Assembly: GCF_000019685.1 (NCBI RefSeq)
Contig: NC_011229.1
Location: forward strand, 806,001 to 870,000
Direction of reading: 5' to 3'
Length of the DNA: 64,000 nucleotides
Origin: Borrelia duttonii Ly
GTDB lineage: Bacteria; Spirochaetota; Spirochaetia; Borreliales; Borreliaceae
The notes beneath the pieces are model-generated. The model searched no databases. It saw only the letters and a list, made by a program, of their open reading frames with translations, and had not been told where the DNA came from. Position numbers and translations under genes: made by a program. Shown piece by piece: positions 45,601 through 54,435 of the stretch (position 1 is its first letter; each line of letters starts with the position of its first letter).

Positions 45601-47054
45601 TAGTGTCACAATCTCTTTTCAATATTAAGGAACATTTTGTTCTCTATGATCTTGATTTAGTTGGTGAATTAGAGCTTGATGGTGATTTATATAATCCAAA
45701 TCTTAATGGAAAATTTCAGGTTTTAAATGGTTCTATGAGCACTGAATATTTAAAATCATTTAGACAATATGGTCAGAGTAGAATTTTAGAGTTAATTGAT
45801 GTACCAGTTTCTATTAAAGATAATAGTGTTATTATTGAGAATAAATTTCATTTAGATTATTATTCTGCTGTTGATGTTGTTGCTCATTTAAATCTTAATT
45901 TTTTAAGTGATAGTATTGTTGATTATTATAAAATAGATATTAATGTTTCTGGTAATTCTGGGGTACCTATTAAATTTGATAAAGTGACTATAAATTTTGT
46001 TGGACATGCTTCGGGTGATTTCTTTATTGAAGGTAATTCTGAAGAGATTATGTTTAAGGGAGATTTAAATGTCTCTAATGCGTGGGTTTATTTACTTGAA
46101 AATTCAATTGTTGACTTATTAATAGATCCTTATAAAAAATCAAAGGATGTTGGAGTATTTAATACTGATTCTAAAGGTTTAGATATTGTGACTGATCTTA
46201 AAATTAATTTTGATAATAATGTTGCTTTTCATTGGCCAGATAATAAGATTTCCTTTTTAAATGCTGTTATTGTAAAAGGAAATACGCTTGAAGTTAAATC
46301 AGATACTAAAACAGATGATTTTATTCTTAAGGGTGATTTAAATATTGCAAGTGGTTCTTTTAATTATAATGGCAAACAATTTGTGTTTCGAGGTGTATCG
46401 TATATATCTTTTAATGAGAATAAAAATAAATTTGATCCTTGGGTAAAAGCTGAGGCTACAAATATTGTTAAAGATGGTGGTGAAAATTTATTTATAACTA
46501 TGACTATAGATAGTCCTTTAAGTTTATGGAATTTTAAGTTTTCATCTTATCCTGCGAGAACAGAACAAGAGATTAAATATCTCTTGTCAAATGCAATAAT
46601 TGGAGGAGGTAAACATGGTTTACAATCGGCAGGTGTAAATACGCTTGAAATGGCACTTGGACTAGTTGGTGATATCCTGATTGATTTGATCATACAACCT
46701 ATTGAAGATTATATGCGTTCTGTATTAAAATTAGACCTACTGAGTATAAAAACGGATATACTAAGGAATGCTATTGGTACTTTGAGAAATTCTCCTACGT
46801 TTGTAGGTGTTCTTGATAAAACAAATGTTACAGTGGGTAAATATATTCTTGATGGTGTTTTTGCCAAAGCAGGATTTGGATTTTTAATAGAAGAAATAAC
46901 ACCATTTTCTCAAAATTTAAATTTTAGTATTAATCTTGGTCTTGAACTTGATTCTCCGTTTTTCTTTATTGATTATACTTTTGACTATAATTTTATGAAG
47001 CATGGTTATGGTTTCGGGAGCCAGGTGTCTATTTTTTGGAAATTTAAATATTGA
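42663..47054 (+). CDS. tamB: TamB-like translocation/lipid-transport protein
   Basis: 1463 aa. One N-terminal membrane segment (about 13-35), then a very long beta-rich periplasmic part with repeated 'LNLN/GNFN/GDLN' strands, and a C-terminal TamB/DUF490 domain ('DIASGSF'-like 'LNIASGSFNYNGKQFVFRGVSYISFNENKN', 'SSYPARTEQEIKYLLSNAIIGGG'). TamB proteins bridge inner and outer membrane and have been linked to BamA in B. burgdorferi, which lacks TamA. bamA follows 10 bp later. No ribosome site is visible before the ATG. Confidence 0.92.
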   Translation: MNLFFIRNKDTLSFICSILVFIFVLIIFVLFVQFQVYSARFFIMNYLEAKFGFKIKYSKIDPYFLSSIKIDNLELSLNEQDKVLMHTVKVNLDLFNLLLGNENIILDIFVKGSTLNFDLNDFKILKSKSSIPMKLELNDEKASRVIIGKMFGSFESLHMHLEDININLKLSPGRFLRFQINNFILKTIDDDFLFNFVVNFGLPEILYPDVNSENIVNSVFYFEGKFKKDLEDGYINFSFLEFYTDYFTFLEQGFQINYSKGNIEVFNIIRENLDFNLKYDFNKNFLRLDALFFDINLLDWIKLNDYLKNYNSYLDTSLNGQFAFSYDFTDKDLRYAFLLNSSLSDDIADKEIQGVKIQVKGNEEIADIQNAFIKLKRGFVGYKGYYSFKNLMPIGKLDFKSAKIFNLNDINGHLNFSKEKQYFCVKSKDFKIGRLKIKDLNLKTDFDSKNIHVDYLLNFVNNNSTLSLKGDFNRENFNLNLGVKEFPVLFFKDIFPEIFMSKIIPEYFLSGKYLNLNSDFNLNIVDYTKSKLNDLKFTLFSKLSNFSLMFDASGEGNSYKVKYFNYNSGDYDVNSSFLVHLFDDSLKIDTKFQYLNRNYPVSFEFNFKDRYANLKLSPKAQINLTYSDLIIACFCDINDFRFYNGDSEILLSINSYGDYQRVTDNLSIMLSKFRLDKISINPNFNFNFSFEGLYKDQKVSLSNIKFVNKNSNLQGQGYLNLNNKLNGNLNLFSSLNSERYFLGIDTNEDGSYFVGRFQGFNFDNLKFLSFLSGKINGNFILNFKDSDFFKYSLNAYLETDGLSLVGIPTYFSLNLGLVDNNLNIYNIKAIQNKREVLTGNFRYDIENSIGLSNLNVNSDLFSSKVNASFQMLEDSTEEEFGILRSEIDGEIALRELMYKDKNLSELTIEFENNSERLMISSIEYDLISYLYEYANGNFNLILNDYLPFSFIATGNIVKDKITSSIGNIKFNSKLITEDLLVSQSLFNIKEHFVLYDLDLVGELELDGDLYNPNLNGKFQVLNGSMSTEYLKSFRQYGQSRILELIDVPVSIKDNSVIIENKFHLDYYSAVDVVAHLNLNFLSDSIVDYYKIDINVSGNSGVPIKFDKVTINFVGHASGDFFIEGNSEEIMFKGDLNVSNAWVYLLENSIVDLLIDPYKKSKDVGVFNTDSKGLDIVTDLKINFDNNVAFHWPDNKISFLNAVIVKGNTLEVKSDTKTDDFILKGDLNIASGSFNYNGKQFVFRGVSYISFNENKNKFDPWVKAEATNIVKDGGENLFITMTIDSPLSLWNFKFSSYPARTEQEIKYLLSNAIIGGGKHGLQSAGVNTLEMALGLVGDILIDLIIQPIEDYMRSVLKLDLLSIKTDILRNAIGTLRNSPTFVGVLDKTNVTVGKYILDGVFAKAGFGFLIEEITPFSQNLNFSINLGLELDSPFFFIDYTFDYNFMKHGYGFGSQVSIFWKFKY

Positions 47055-47064
47055 GGGGTTTGAA

Positions 47065-49524
47065 GTGCAGTTATTTAGAACCTTTATTTTTATAGTTTGT
47101 TTTTTATTAGTATTTAATCTGTCTTATTCCCAAGACAGTTATAAGGGCAAGATTATAAAAAATATTGACTTTATTGGTCTTAAAAATGTAAGTGAAAATG
47201 ATTTAAAAAGTATTTTAAATGTTTATTTGGGGCAGCATTATTCTGATGAACTTTTTGATAAATTACAAGTTGATCTTTATGCTCTTGATTATTTTGATGG
47301 ACTTATTCGGCCTGAGTTTAAACTTGATGATGACAAACTTCTGATTGTATTTTTTGTAAAAGAAAAATCGTTAATAAAAAGTGTTAATTTTGTTGATGAT
47401 AGTGGAATTTTTTGGAATAGTGAATTACGTGAGAAGTCGAATGTTAAGGTAAAAGAAGCTTTAAATCTTTCAAAGATTAAAAAGAGTGTTATTAAATTTG
47501 AAGAAATGTATCAGGATGCTGGGTATCTTGATGTTGCTGTTACATATGATATTAAAGAAGAGAATAATTTGGTAAGTATTGTATTTAAAATTAATGCAGG
47601 TCCTAAATATATTGTTAAAGAGGTTTCTTTTGAAGGCAATTTGAATTTTAAGAGTCGTGTTCTTAGAAAATATCTTGTATCAAAACCAGCATCTTTATTC
47701 TTTGATGGTAAGTATTTAAAATCAAATATTGATAAAGATAAAATGCGGCTTGAATCTTATTATAAAAATAATGGATACATTAATGCAAAAGTTGTAAATA
47801 ATATTGTAGATATACGTGTTCCTAGTGATTCTAAAAAATTAGAGAGAGAAGTTTACCTAAAATATTTTATTTCAGAGGGTGATATTTTTAAATTTGGTAA
47901 ATTTGAAATTATTGGAAATTTGGTTTTTAAATTGGATGAATTATTATCTTTAGTTACTTTTAAAGAAGGAGATATTTTCGATGAGTCAAAATTTGAACAA
48001 GATTTTGCAAAGATTAGGGAAAAGTATTATTCTGATGGTTATATCTTTACAGAGATTATTCCTTCTCAAACTATAAGAGATGATTTTGTAGATTATTCTA
48101 TTAAAATATTAGAAAAAGATAAGGCACATATTGAGTCTATTACTGTTTCAGGTAATAACAAAACAGATTCTCATGTGATACTTAGAGAAATTCCATTAAT
48201 TGAGGGAGATGTTTTCAGTTTGGAGAGGCTTCGTATGGGAATGCTTAATTTGCAAAGGCTTGGTTATTTTGGAAATGTAGTACCCGATGTTGTTCCAAGT
48301 AATATTGAGGGCTTAATGAAAATAAATTTTATTGTTGAAGAGCGAGAGACAGCAAGTTTGAGATTTGGTATGAATTTTGGTGGTATTACTAATTCTTGGT
48401 TTCCATTTTCACTTTTTGGACAGTGGGAACAATCTAATTTTTTAGGTAAAGGATATTCTCTCTCAGCAAGAATTAATCTTGCTTTTTCTGAACAAAGTAT
48501 TCGGTTGATGTTTGAGGATAATTGGTTTATGCAAACTAGATGGACTATTGGTGGGTTTTTTGATTTGTCACATTCTGTGAATACCGCTTATCAAGATATT
48601 AATGGTCCTATATTTATAGGTAAAAAAGAGGTTCCAGATCCTTTTGTAAGTTGGGAAGCATATAATAATGCTAAAAATTTTTCTGATTTTAATATTATGA
48701 ATTATTCCTTAGCCAAATTTAGTGTTAGTGGATTTACTGGCTATGCTTTTTCCAATTATCTTGGAAAGCAGTCATTTATTGGAACTATTCAGACGGCTTT
48801 AAAATATGTATATTATGATGATAATGTTAATAGACCTTCAAATTATTATTTGAGAGATAATTATAATACTATTAGATTTGAGAATTCTTTGGGAGTTAGT
48901 GTTGCGTGGGATACGAGAAATTCTCAGTCTTTATCTAATAATGGGTTTTTACTTAAACAACAATTTGATTTTTTTGGTGGATTTTTATTTGGACAAAGTC
49001 ATTTTACAAAGTCCACAACAACTTTTGAGAGATATTTTTCTCTCTTAGGTTATCAAGATGTTTTTAGTCCGTTTATCGATTTAATTTTGACTTTTAGAAG
49101 TATTTATTCAAATATTTTGCCACCACTTGGAAATGGTTTTGAAATAGAAATACAACCGCATCATCTTTTGGTTATTAGTGAAAATTTTATGGTTGCTAGG
49201 GGATGGGGAACTTTGAGTAATATTTATAGTTCTTTTGTAAATACTATTCAGTTATCAATGCCTTTAATTAAAAATATTATGGTTTGGGATATTTTATTTT
49301 TAGATATGGCTTCTTATGCTCTTGAAGGACAAAAAAATGCTTTATTTGTGCCTTTTAGTAATTTTATTTTTAGTTGGGGATCTGGGATTAGATTTGTTTT
49401 ACCTCAAATACCTTTGTCCTTTATGATGGCTTATCCATTTTATTTTGATAATGGGAGTATTAATAGATATTATAATTATTTGGGAGGATTTCGATTTTTC
49501 TTAGCCATTGATATGAGATACTGA
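47065..49524 (+). CDS. bamA: Outer membrane protein assembly factor BamA
   Basis: 819 aa from GTG at 47065, with GAGGGG 6 nt upstream overlapping the tamB stop; the frame upstream to 47002 overlaps tamB and is not used. Signal peptide about 1-21 (FIFIVCFLLVFNLSYSQ). Five POTRA repeats fill about 28-430 ('IIKNIDFIGLKNVSENDLKSIL', 'VSFEGNLNFKSRVLRK', 'FEIIGNLVFKLDELL', 'ITVSGNNKTDSHVILREI'). The C-terminal ~390 residues form the beta barrel, ending 'YLGGFRFFLAIDMRY' with a terminal aromatic. Essential for outer-membrane protein insertion. Confidence 0.96.
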   Translation: MQLFRTFIFIVCFLLVFNLSYSQDSYKGKIIKNIDFIGLKNVSENDLKSILNVYLGQHYSDELFDKLQVDLYALDYFDGLIRPEFKLDDDKLLIVFFVKEKSLIKSVNFVDDSGIFWNSELREKSNVKVKEALNLSKIKKSVIKFEEMYQDAGYLDVAVTYDIKEENNLVSIVFKINAGPKYIVKEVSFEGNLNFKSRVLRKYLVSKPASLFFDGKYLKSNIDKDKMRLESYYKNNGYINAKVVNNIVDIRVPSDSKKLEREVYLKYFISEGDIFKFGKFEIIGNLVFKLDELLSLVTFKEGDIFDESKFEQDFAKIREKYYSDGYIFTEIIPSQTIRDDFVDYSIKILEKDKAHIESITVSGNNKTDSHVILREIPLIEGDVFSLERLRMGMLNLQRLGYFGNVVPDVVPSNIEGLMKINFIVEERETASLRFGMNFGGITNSWFPFSLFGQWEQSNFLGKGYSLSARINLAFSEQSIRLMFEDNWFMQTRWTIGGFFDLSHSVNTAYQDINGPIFIGKKEVPDPFVSWEAYNNAKNFSDFNIMNYSLAKFSVSGFTGYAFSNYLGKQSFIGTIQTALKYVYYDDNVNRPSNYYLRDNYNTIRFENSLGVSVAWDTRNSQSLSNNGFLLKQQFDFFGGFLFGQSHFTKSTTTFERYFSLLGYQDVFSPFIDLILTFRSIYSNILPPLGNGFEIEIQPHHLLVISENFMVARGWGTLSNIYSSFVNTIQLSMPLIKNIMVWDILFLDMASYALEGQKNALFVPFSNFIFSWGSGIRFVLPQIPLSFMMAYPFYFDNGSINRYYNYLGGFRFFLAIDMRY

Positions 49525-49556
49525 TATAATTTAGATAATTTTTATAGGGAGGTTTT

Positions 49557-50075
49557 ATGGCTTTCATTGTGTTTTTATTTGCATGTTTTTTTCCGTTAAA
49601 TCTTTTGTCACTTAATGTTACAAAGATTGGTATTGTGGATTTTGAGAAAGTTATAATTGGGTTTTTAAGTCCCCAATTGAAGTCTAACCTTGAACAGTTG
49701 AAAAATCATTATCAAGAGCGAATTGATACTTTAAATTCTGAGATTAAAGATTTAAGGAAAATGTATGATAATTCTATGGAAATACATGATTTAGATAATG
49801 CTAAATTATATGGTAATCAGTATAATTTAAAGATTGATGAACTTAAAAAACTAAAAAATTTGGCGAAAAGTAATTTTGAACAACAAAAACAAATTAATAT
49901 AAACAGCTTAAATAGTGATGGAGTACTTTGGAGTAAGATACTTAAGAGTATTCAATATGTTGCAGAAACTAGTGGTATTTCTTTGGTTATGAAAAAGGAT
50001 AATCCTTATATTCTTTATTATAATAGTACTGTTGATATAACAGATGATGTCGTTAAATATTTAAATGAACAATAG
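49557..50075 (+). CDS. skp: OmpH/Skp-family periplasmic chaperone
   Basis: 172 aa. AGGGAGG before the ATG. Signal peptide about 1-19. The Skp pattern is present: 'VTKIGIVDFEKVIIGFLSPQLKSNLEQLKNHYQERIDTLNSEIKDLRKMYDN' (kIgvVd...v), then long coiled-coil arms, and a C-terminal strand 'ISLVMKKDNPYILYYNSTVDITDDVVKYLN'. Skp carries unfolded outer-membrane proteins to BamA, encoded just upstream. Confidence 0.9.
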   Translation: MAFIVFLFACFFPLNLLSLNVTKIGIVDFEKVIIGFLSPQLKSNLEQLKNHYQERIDTLNSEIKDLRKMYDNSMEIHDLDNAKLYGNQYNLKIDELKKLKNLAKSNFEQQKQININSLNSDGVLWSKILKSIQYVAETSGISLVMKKDNPYILYYNSTVDITDDVVKYLNEQ

Positions 50076-50105
50076 TGTCTTGTTATAATATATTTTTATT
50101 TAATT

Positions 50106-50615
50106 TTAATTGCTATTTTCTTTTTTAAGTCTTCTAATTAGAGTACAAAATTCTTTTTTGTTGTCTCTATTTAGACTTGAAAGTAAAATGTGTGATTTTA
50201 GCATAGACTTGAATATTGTATTTTTATGTGTGTTAAAACAAAAATATTCTTGCATATCACTTTTATTTAATTTTTCTTTTCTATTTTCTATTTTTAATAT
50301 TTTTTCAAGACCAAGCGATCTGAGGTTTTGAAGTGCTTCTTTACTAGAATTTATTATTTTGAAATTTTTTTTATTTTCATTGCTTTTATTGTCAATATAT
50401 AGAAATACTCCCATAAAAGTTGAATCTAAATATTGAGTTTCAGATAAATCTATATATAAGTTATTTATTTTATCATTATTATTAATAAATGTATTTTTAA
50501 TGAATGTTTTAAAATTAACAGAATATAATGCTGTGAATCTGTTAATTAGCTTTATGAAAATAGAATCGCCTTTACACATATAAAAGACATTGCTTTGAGA
50601 AGTATCTTTTTCCAT
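50106..50615 (-). CDS. STAS-domain protein (anti-anti-sigma-like), orphan
   Basis: 169 aa. The first 105 residues form a STAS domain: 'INNLYIDLSETQYLDSTFMGVFLYIDN' with the phospho-acceptor Ser in DSTFMG, then 'KNFKIINSSKEALQNLRSLGLEKILKI' (compare 'l.lvnvs..v...l...gl'). The C-terminal ~60 residues are extra and basic. STAS proteins usually pair with a kinase/anti-sigma RsbW or with a phosphatase; none is adjacent. It is divergent from mutS. No strong ribosome site is visible. Confidence 0.8.
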   Translation of the reverse strand: MEKDTSQSNVFYMCKGDSIFIKLINRFTALYSVNFKTFIKNTFINNNDKINNLYIDLSETQYLDSTFMGVFLYIDNKSNENKKNFKIINSSKEALQNLRSLGLEKILKIENRKEKLNKSDMQEYFCFNTHKNTIFKSMLKSHILLSSLNRDNKKEFCTLIRRLKKENSN

Positions 50616-50638
50616 TTTTCATTCTTTTGATATTTTTA

Positions 50639-50674
50639 AGTATATTGTAAAGTTTTAATAATATCAATTATAAT
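50639..50674. promoter_or_regulatory. Face-to-face promoters for the STAS gene and mutS
   Basis: Leftward (STAS): TTGATA (50667-50662), 17-bp spacer, TATACT (50644-50639). Rightward (mutS): TTGTAA (50645-50650), 18-bp spacer, TATAAT (50669-50674). They overlap almost completely, so one polymerase would exclude the other. Rightward initiation near 50681 supports the mutS ATG at 50690 over the TTG at 50675. Confidence 0.6.
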
Positions 50675-50689
50675 TTGAGTGTTATCTAT

Positions 50690-53263
50690 ATGAAAAAAGA
50701 TATTACGCCGATGATGAGGCAGTATTTAGATATTAAAGACAAATATAAAGATTCTATTCTATTTTTTAGGGTAGGTAGTTTTTATGAGATGTTTTTTGAT
50801 GATGCTATAGAAGGGAGTAAGCTTTTAGGTTTAACTTTGACTAAAAGAGAAAATGTCCCTATGTGTGGGGTCCCTTGTCATACAAGCAGAGAATATATTA
50901 AAAAATTAATTTTGCTTGATAGGAAGGTTGCAATTTGTGAACAAGGATTGCAAACTGATCCTAAGGGTCCATTAGAAAGAGAAGTTGTTGAAGTTATAAG
51001 TCCTGGTGTTGTAATTGATGAGGATTTTTTACAAGATGATGTTAATAATTATTTGGTAGCTATTAGTGATTATAAAGATTATTATTCATTTTCTTATATA
51101 GATTTATCAACATCTAAGCTAGGGATTATTTTTTATAAAGGAAATTTTTTAGAAAAGTTAAGGCGTGATATTGAAAAATATTCTCCAAAGGAAATAATAG
51201 TTTCTGATGATTTTTACTATGAATATTTAGAAAAACTTGTTCTTGATCGATTTTTAGTTAATAAAGTTCCCAGTTGGCATTTAGATAAGGATATTGCTAT
51301 TAAATCATTAAAGGAACATTTTAATATTGTTAGTTTAAGTGTTCTTGGTTTTACAGAGAGTGAGCCTTATTATATTTCATCTTTTTTAATAATAGATTAT
51401 ATAAAGAACAATTTAAAAAATTTATTGATCAATATTGATACGATTAATATTAATAATGATTCTGAGTATATGTTTCTTGATGATGTTACTCAGATAAATC
51501 TTGAACTTGTAAAAAATAATAATGATTTGACAGTTTGTTATTCTCTTTATTCGGTGTTAAATGATTGTAAAACACCAATGGGAAAGAGACTTTTAAGAGA
51601 GTATATATTAAATCCTCTCTTAGATATTGGTGCAATTAATAATAGATTATTTCATGTAGAATTTTTAAGTAATAATGTTAATTTAAGCATGCAATTGAGA
51701 GATATTCTTAGTGATGTTTGGGATATTGAGAGAATAATATCAAGACTTCAAATGAAAAAATATGTAAAAAAAGATTTTTTGTTTATTAAAGAAACTTTGC
51801 TGGCATTTTTTTCAGTGAAAGAATTGCTTAATGAATATTCTTTTAATTATTGGATATTTGATGTTAATGATGAAACCAGCATAATGGAAGTTTATTCTTT
51901 AATTGATAGTTCTATTTCAAATGAACAAGAAGAACTTATAAAACATGGGTATAATGTTAAGATTGATCGTTTGAGAGAGATTAAAAATAATGCAAGTAAA
52001 TATATTGATGATTATCTTAATTTTGAGAGAGATTTTAATAAAATTAATAGTCTTAAGATCAAGAGAACTAACATTAAAGGTTTATTTTTTGAGGTTACAA
52101 AAAGTTATTATGGACAAGTTCCATCTCACTTTATAGAGAGTCAGAATTTAAATTCTGCTAAGAGATACAAAACTAACAAACTTATTGAACTTGAGCGAGA
52201 TATTAATGATGCTGAAGATAATTTATTAGCTTTTGAGCAAGAAATTTTTGATGAGATAGCTTTAAGAGTTGTTAAATATAGTGTCATTATTAAAAAAATA
52301 GCTGAGTTTTTTGCGTATATCGATGTAATTGCAAATTTTGCATATTTGGCTAGAAAAAATGAATATGTAAGACCTATTTTGACAAATAATAAAGAAATTA
52401 TTCTTGAGTGTGCTAGACATCCTGTTGTTGAGCATTATATGAGAGGAATTGAAGCTTTTACTAAAAATTCTGTCAAAATTAATAGTGAGAAATATTTTTG
52501 TTTGATTACGGGACCTAATATGGCAGGAAAATCAACTTATTTGCGTCAAACTGCGTTAATTGTTTTAATGAGTCATATTGGTTCTTTTGTGCCTGCTAGT
52601 AAGGCGATAATAGGGATTACAGATAAGATTTTTTGTAGAATAGGTGCAAGTGATAATATTTCTAAAGGTGAATCTACGTTTTTAGTAGAAATGAATGAGA
52701 CGGCTAATATTTTAAGAAATGCAACTCAAAATAGTTTGATTATTATGGATGAAGTTGGTAGAGGTACTAGTACTAATGATGGACTTGCTATTGCATATTC
52801 GATTGTTGAATATATTTTAAAGCATATTAAGGCTAGGAGTTTATTTGCAACTCATTTTCATGAACTATCAGCTATTAATCATGATTCTTTTGTGAATCTT
52901 TCAATGAAAATAGAGCAACAAGGGGATGAACTTATTTTCTTAAGAGAAGTTGAAGAGAAACCGTCTCTTAATTCTTATGGAATTTATGTTGCTCAAATAG
53001 CTGGCATACCTTTAGAGGTTGTAAAAAGAGCTAATATTATTCTTAAGAGTTTGACTAGTCGAGAGCATTTTTGTGTATCTAATTTTGCTACTATGACTTC
53101 TGTTATTGATGAAAAATTACCAGAAAAAAGTTTAAATTATAAGTCTGAACTTAATGCTTATTTTGAACTGCAGAATTTTATCTCTCAAATAAATATTAAT
53201 AGTATCACTCCTTTTCAAGCGATGAATCTGTTAAATGAAATAATATTAAAAATTAAAACTTAA
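50690..53263 (+). CDS. mutS: DNA mismatch repair protein MutS
   Basis: 857 aa from ATG at 50690. Domain I begins 'TPMMRQYLDIKDKYKDSILFFRVGSFYEMFFDDA', with the mismatch-reading Phe-x-Glu as FYE. The ATPase domain has Walker A GPNMAGKSTYLRQ, 'GRIGASDNISKGESTFLVEM'-type signature, Walker B SLIIMDEVGRGTST and 'FATHFHEL'. The family is MutS1. An upstream TTG at 50675 would add 5 residues but lies before the predicted transcript start. comF follows 8 bp downstream. Confidence 0.96.
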   Translation: MKKDITPMMRQYLDIKDKYKDSILFFRVGSFYEMFFDDAIEGSKLLGLTLTKRENVPMCGVPCHTSREYIKKLILLDRKVAICEQGLQTDPKGPLEREVVEVISPGVVIDEDFLQDDVNNYLVAISDYKDYYSFSYIDLSTSKLGIIFYKGNFLEKLRRDIEKYSPKEIIVSDDFYYEYLEKLVLDRFLVNKVPSWHLDKDIAIKSLKEHFNIVSLSVLGFTESEPYYISSFLIIDYIKNNLKNLLINIDTININNDSEYMFLDDVTQINLELVKNNNDLTVCYSLYSVLNDCKTPMGKRLLREYILNPLLDIGAINNRLFHVEFLSNNVNLSMQLRDILSDVWDIERIISRLQMKKYVKKDFLFIKETLLAFFSVKELLNEYSFNYWIFDVNDETSIMEVYSLIDSSISNEQEELIKHGYNVKIDRLREIKNNASKYIDDYLNFERDFNKINSLKIKRTNIKGLFFEVTKSYYGQVPSHFIESQNLNSAKRYKTNKLIELERDINDAEDNLLAFEQEIFDEIALRVVKYSVIIKKIAEFFAYIDVIANFAYLARKNEYVRPILTNNKEIILECARHPVVEHYMRGIEAFTKNSVKINSEKYFCLITGPNMAGKSTYLRQTALIVLMSHIGSFVPASKAIIGITDKIFCRIGASDNISKGESTFLVEMNETANILRNATQNSLIIMDEVGRGTSTNDGLAIAYSIVEYILKHIKARSLFATHFHELSAINHDSFVNLSMKIEQQGDELIFLREVEEKPSLNSYGIYVAQIAGIPLEVVKRANIILKSLTSREHFCVSNFATMTSVIDEKLPEKSLNYKSELNAYFELQNFISQININSITPFQAMNLLNEIILKIKT

Positions 53264-53271
53264 AAATATTA

Positions 53272-53877
53272 ATGTGGAATTGGACTGTTTTTAAAAGTAT
53301 ATTGCTTCCTTTTTGTTCTTATTGTCATGGAAATTATGTTTGTTTAAATTCCCTTTGCAAGCAGTGTATTACTTTTTTTCATTTTGATGTTAAGTTGAAA
53401 GATGATATTTGGTATTTTTTTGAATATAAAGATGAATATAAAAAATTAATTCTTGCTTATAAGAGTGATGGACAAAAATTACTTGGTAAATTTTTTGCAA
53501 ATATGATTTTGCAATTTTTAATGAATATTGATTTTGATTTGGTTGTTAGTGTTCCTTGTAGTTTTAAAAGAAATGTTTTTTATGATTTTGATCATATGGA
53601 ATATATTGGTAATTTCTTATCTAAGAAAGGGATAAATTATATCAATATTTTGAAACGAGATTTGGGGAGAAGTCAAAAGCTATTACGTGGAAATTTGAGA
53701 TATACTAATTTAGAGAATAAGATTAAGTTAAGATCTAAATATAAACATATAAAATTTAAAAGAGTTGTGCTTATTGATGATATTGTGACAACCGGAACAT
53801 CTATGACTTTTTGTGAAAATATCCTCATAAAGCATGGATTTTATCAGGTAATGAAACTGTCAATTGCTAGAGTTTAG
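53272..53877 (+). CDS. ComF-family phosphoribosyltransferase-like protein
   Basis: 201 aa. An N-terminal zinc finger (CSYC...CKQC, residues about 15-34) is followed by a phosphoribosyltransferase fold with 'VSVPCSFKR', 'ILKRDLGRSQKLLRGNLRYTNLENKIKL' and the PRPP loop VVLIDDIVTTGTSM. These are the usual ComF parts. ComF aids natural transformation in some bacteria; Borrelia is not known to be naturally competent, so its task here is unclear. Coupled to mutS. Confidence 0.88.
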   Translation: MWNWTVFKSILLPFCSYCHGNYVCLNSLCKQCITFFHFDVKLKDDIWYFFEYKDEYKKLILAYKSDGQKLLGKFFANMILQFLMNIDFDLVVSVPCSFKRNVFYDFDHMEYIGNFLSKKGINYINILKRDLGRSQKLLRGNLRYTNLENKIKLRSKYKHIKFKRVVLIDDIVTTGTSMTFCENILIKHGFYQVMKLSIARV

Positions 53878-53892
53878 TTGATGATTAGTATA

Positions 53893-53921
53893 TTGACATT
53901 TGTTGACATTAATGCTACATT
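53893..53921 (+). promoter_or_regulatory. Promoter of the rimP-nusA-infB operon
   Basis: TTGACA (53893-53898), 17-bp spacer, TACATT (53916-53921); a second TTGACA starts at 53903. Initiation near 53928 places the promoter upstream of the terminator hairpin that precedes rimP. Confidence 0.75.
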
Positions 53922-53948
53922 TGAGTTGGATTGATTATTTTATTTAAT

Positions 53949-53980
53949 AAGGTTCTTTTAAAAAGAGCCTTATTCTTTTT
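53949..53980 (+). terminator. Rho-independent terminator in the rimP leader (attenuator candidate)
   Basis: AAGGTTCTTTT pairs with AAAAGAGCCTT (one G-U), then ATTCTTTTT. It ends directly before the rimP ribosome site (AGGA, 53981). It terminates mutS-comF and also transcripts from the promoter at 53893, so rimP expression needs read-through. Confidence 0.85.
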
Positions 53981-53990
53981 AGGAATGTGA

Positions 53991-54422
53991 TTGGTTAAAA
54001 TTTCTGATAATAGTGAAATTTATGATTTAATAAAGGATGTAACCTATCTATTAGGAATCTCAATTATAGAAATTAATACTTTTAGAAGAAGAGATGAATT
54101 TAAAATACAGATAGTTCTTTATAAGAGTGATAATTTCAGTGTTGATATGCTTTGTGATTTACATAAAATGATTTTATTGAAATTGGAAGCGGTTCTTAAA
54201 TATAATGTTAGTTTAGAAATCTCTACGCCTGGAATAAATAGAAAAATTAAGAGTGATAGAGAGTTTAAGATTTTTGAGGGTAAAAAAATTAAATTGATGT
54301 TAAACAATGATTTTGAAGAAGGTTTTATCTTAAGAGCAGAGAGGGATGGTTTTATTTTTAAAACGGAGTATAAGGAAGTAAAAATTCTTTATAGCAATGT
54401 TAAGAAGGCTAAATTGTCTTAA
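53991..54422 (+). CDS. rimP: Ribosome maturation factor RimP
   Basis: 143 aa. TTG start with AGGA 6 nt upstream. The RimP pattern is present: '[37 protein letters not shown]', '[47 protein letters not shown]' (the 'leVSSPGldRpL' block). It helps 30S assembly. First gene of rimP-nusA-infB-rbfA-truB, with a terminator-like hairpin in the leader. Confidence 0.93.
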
Positions 54423-54435
54423 AGGAGTCTTGGAT

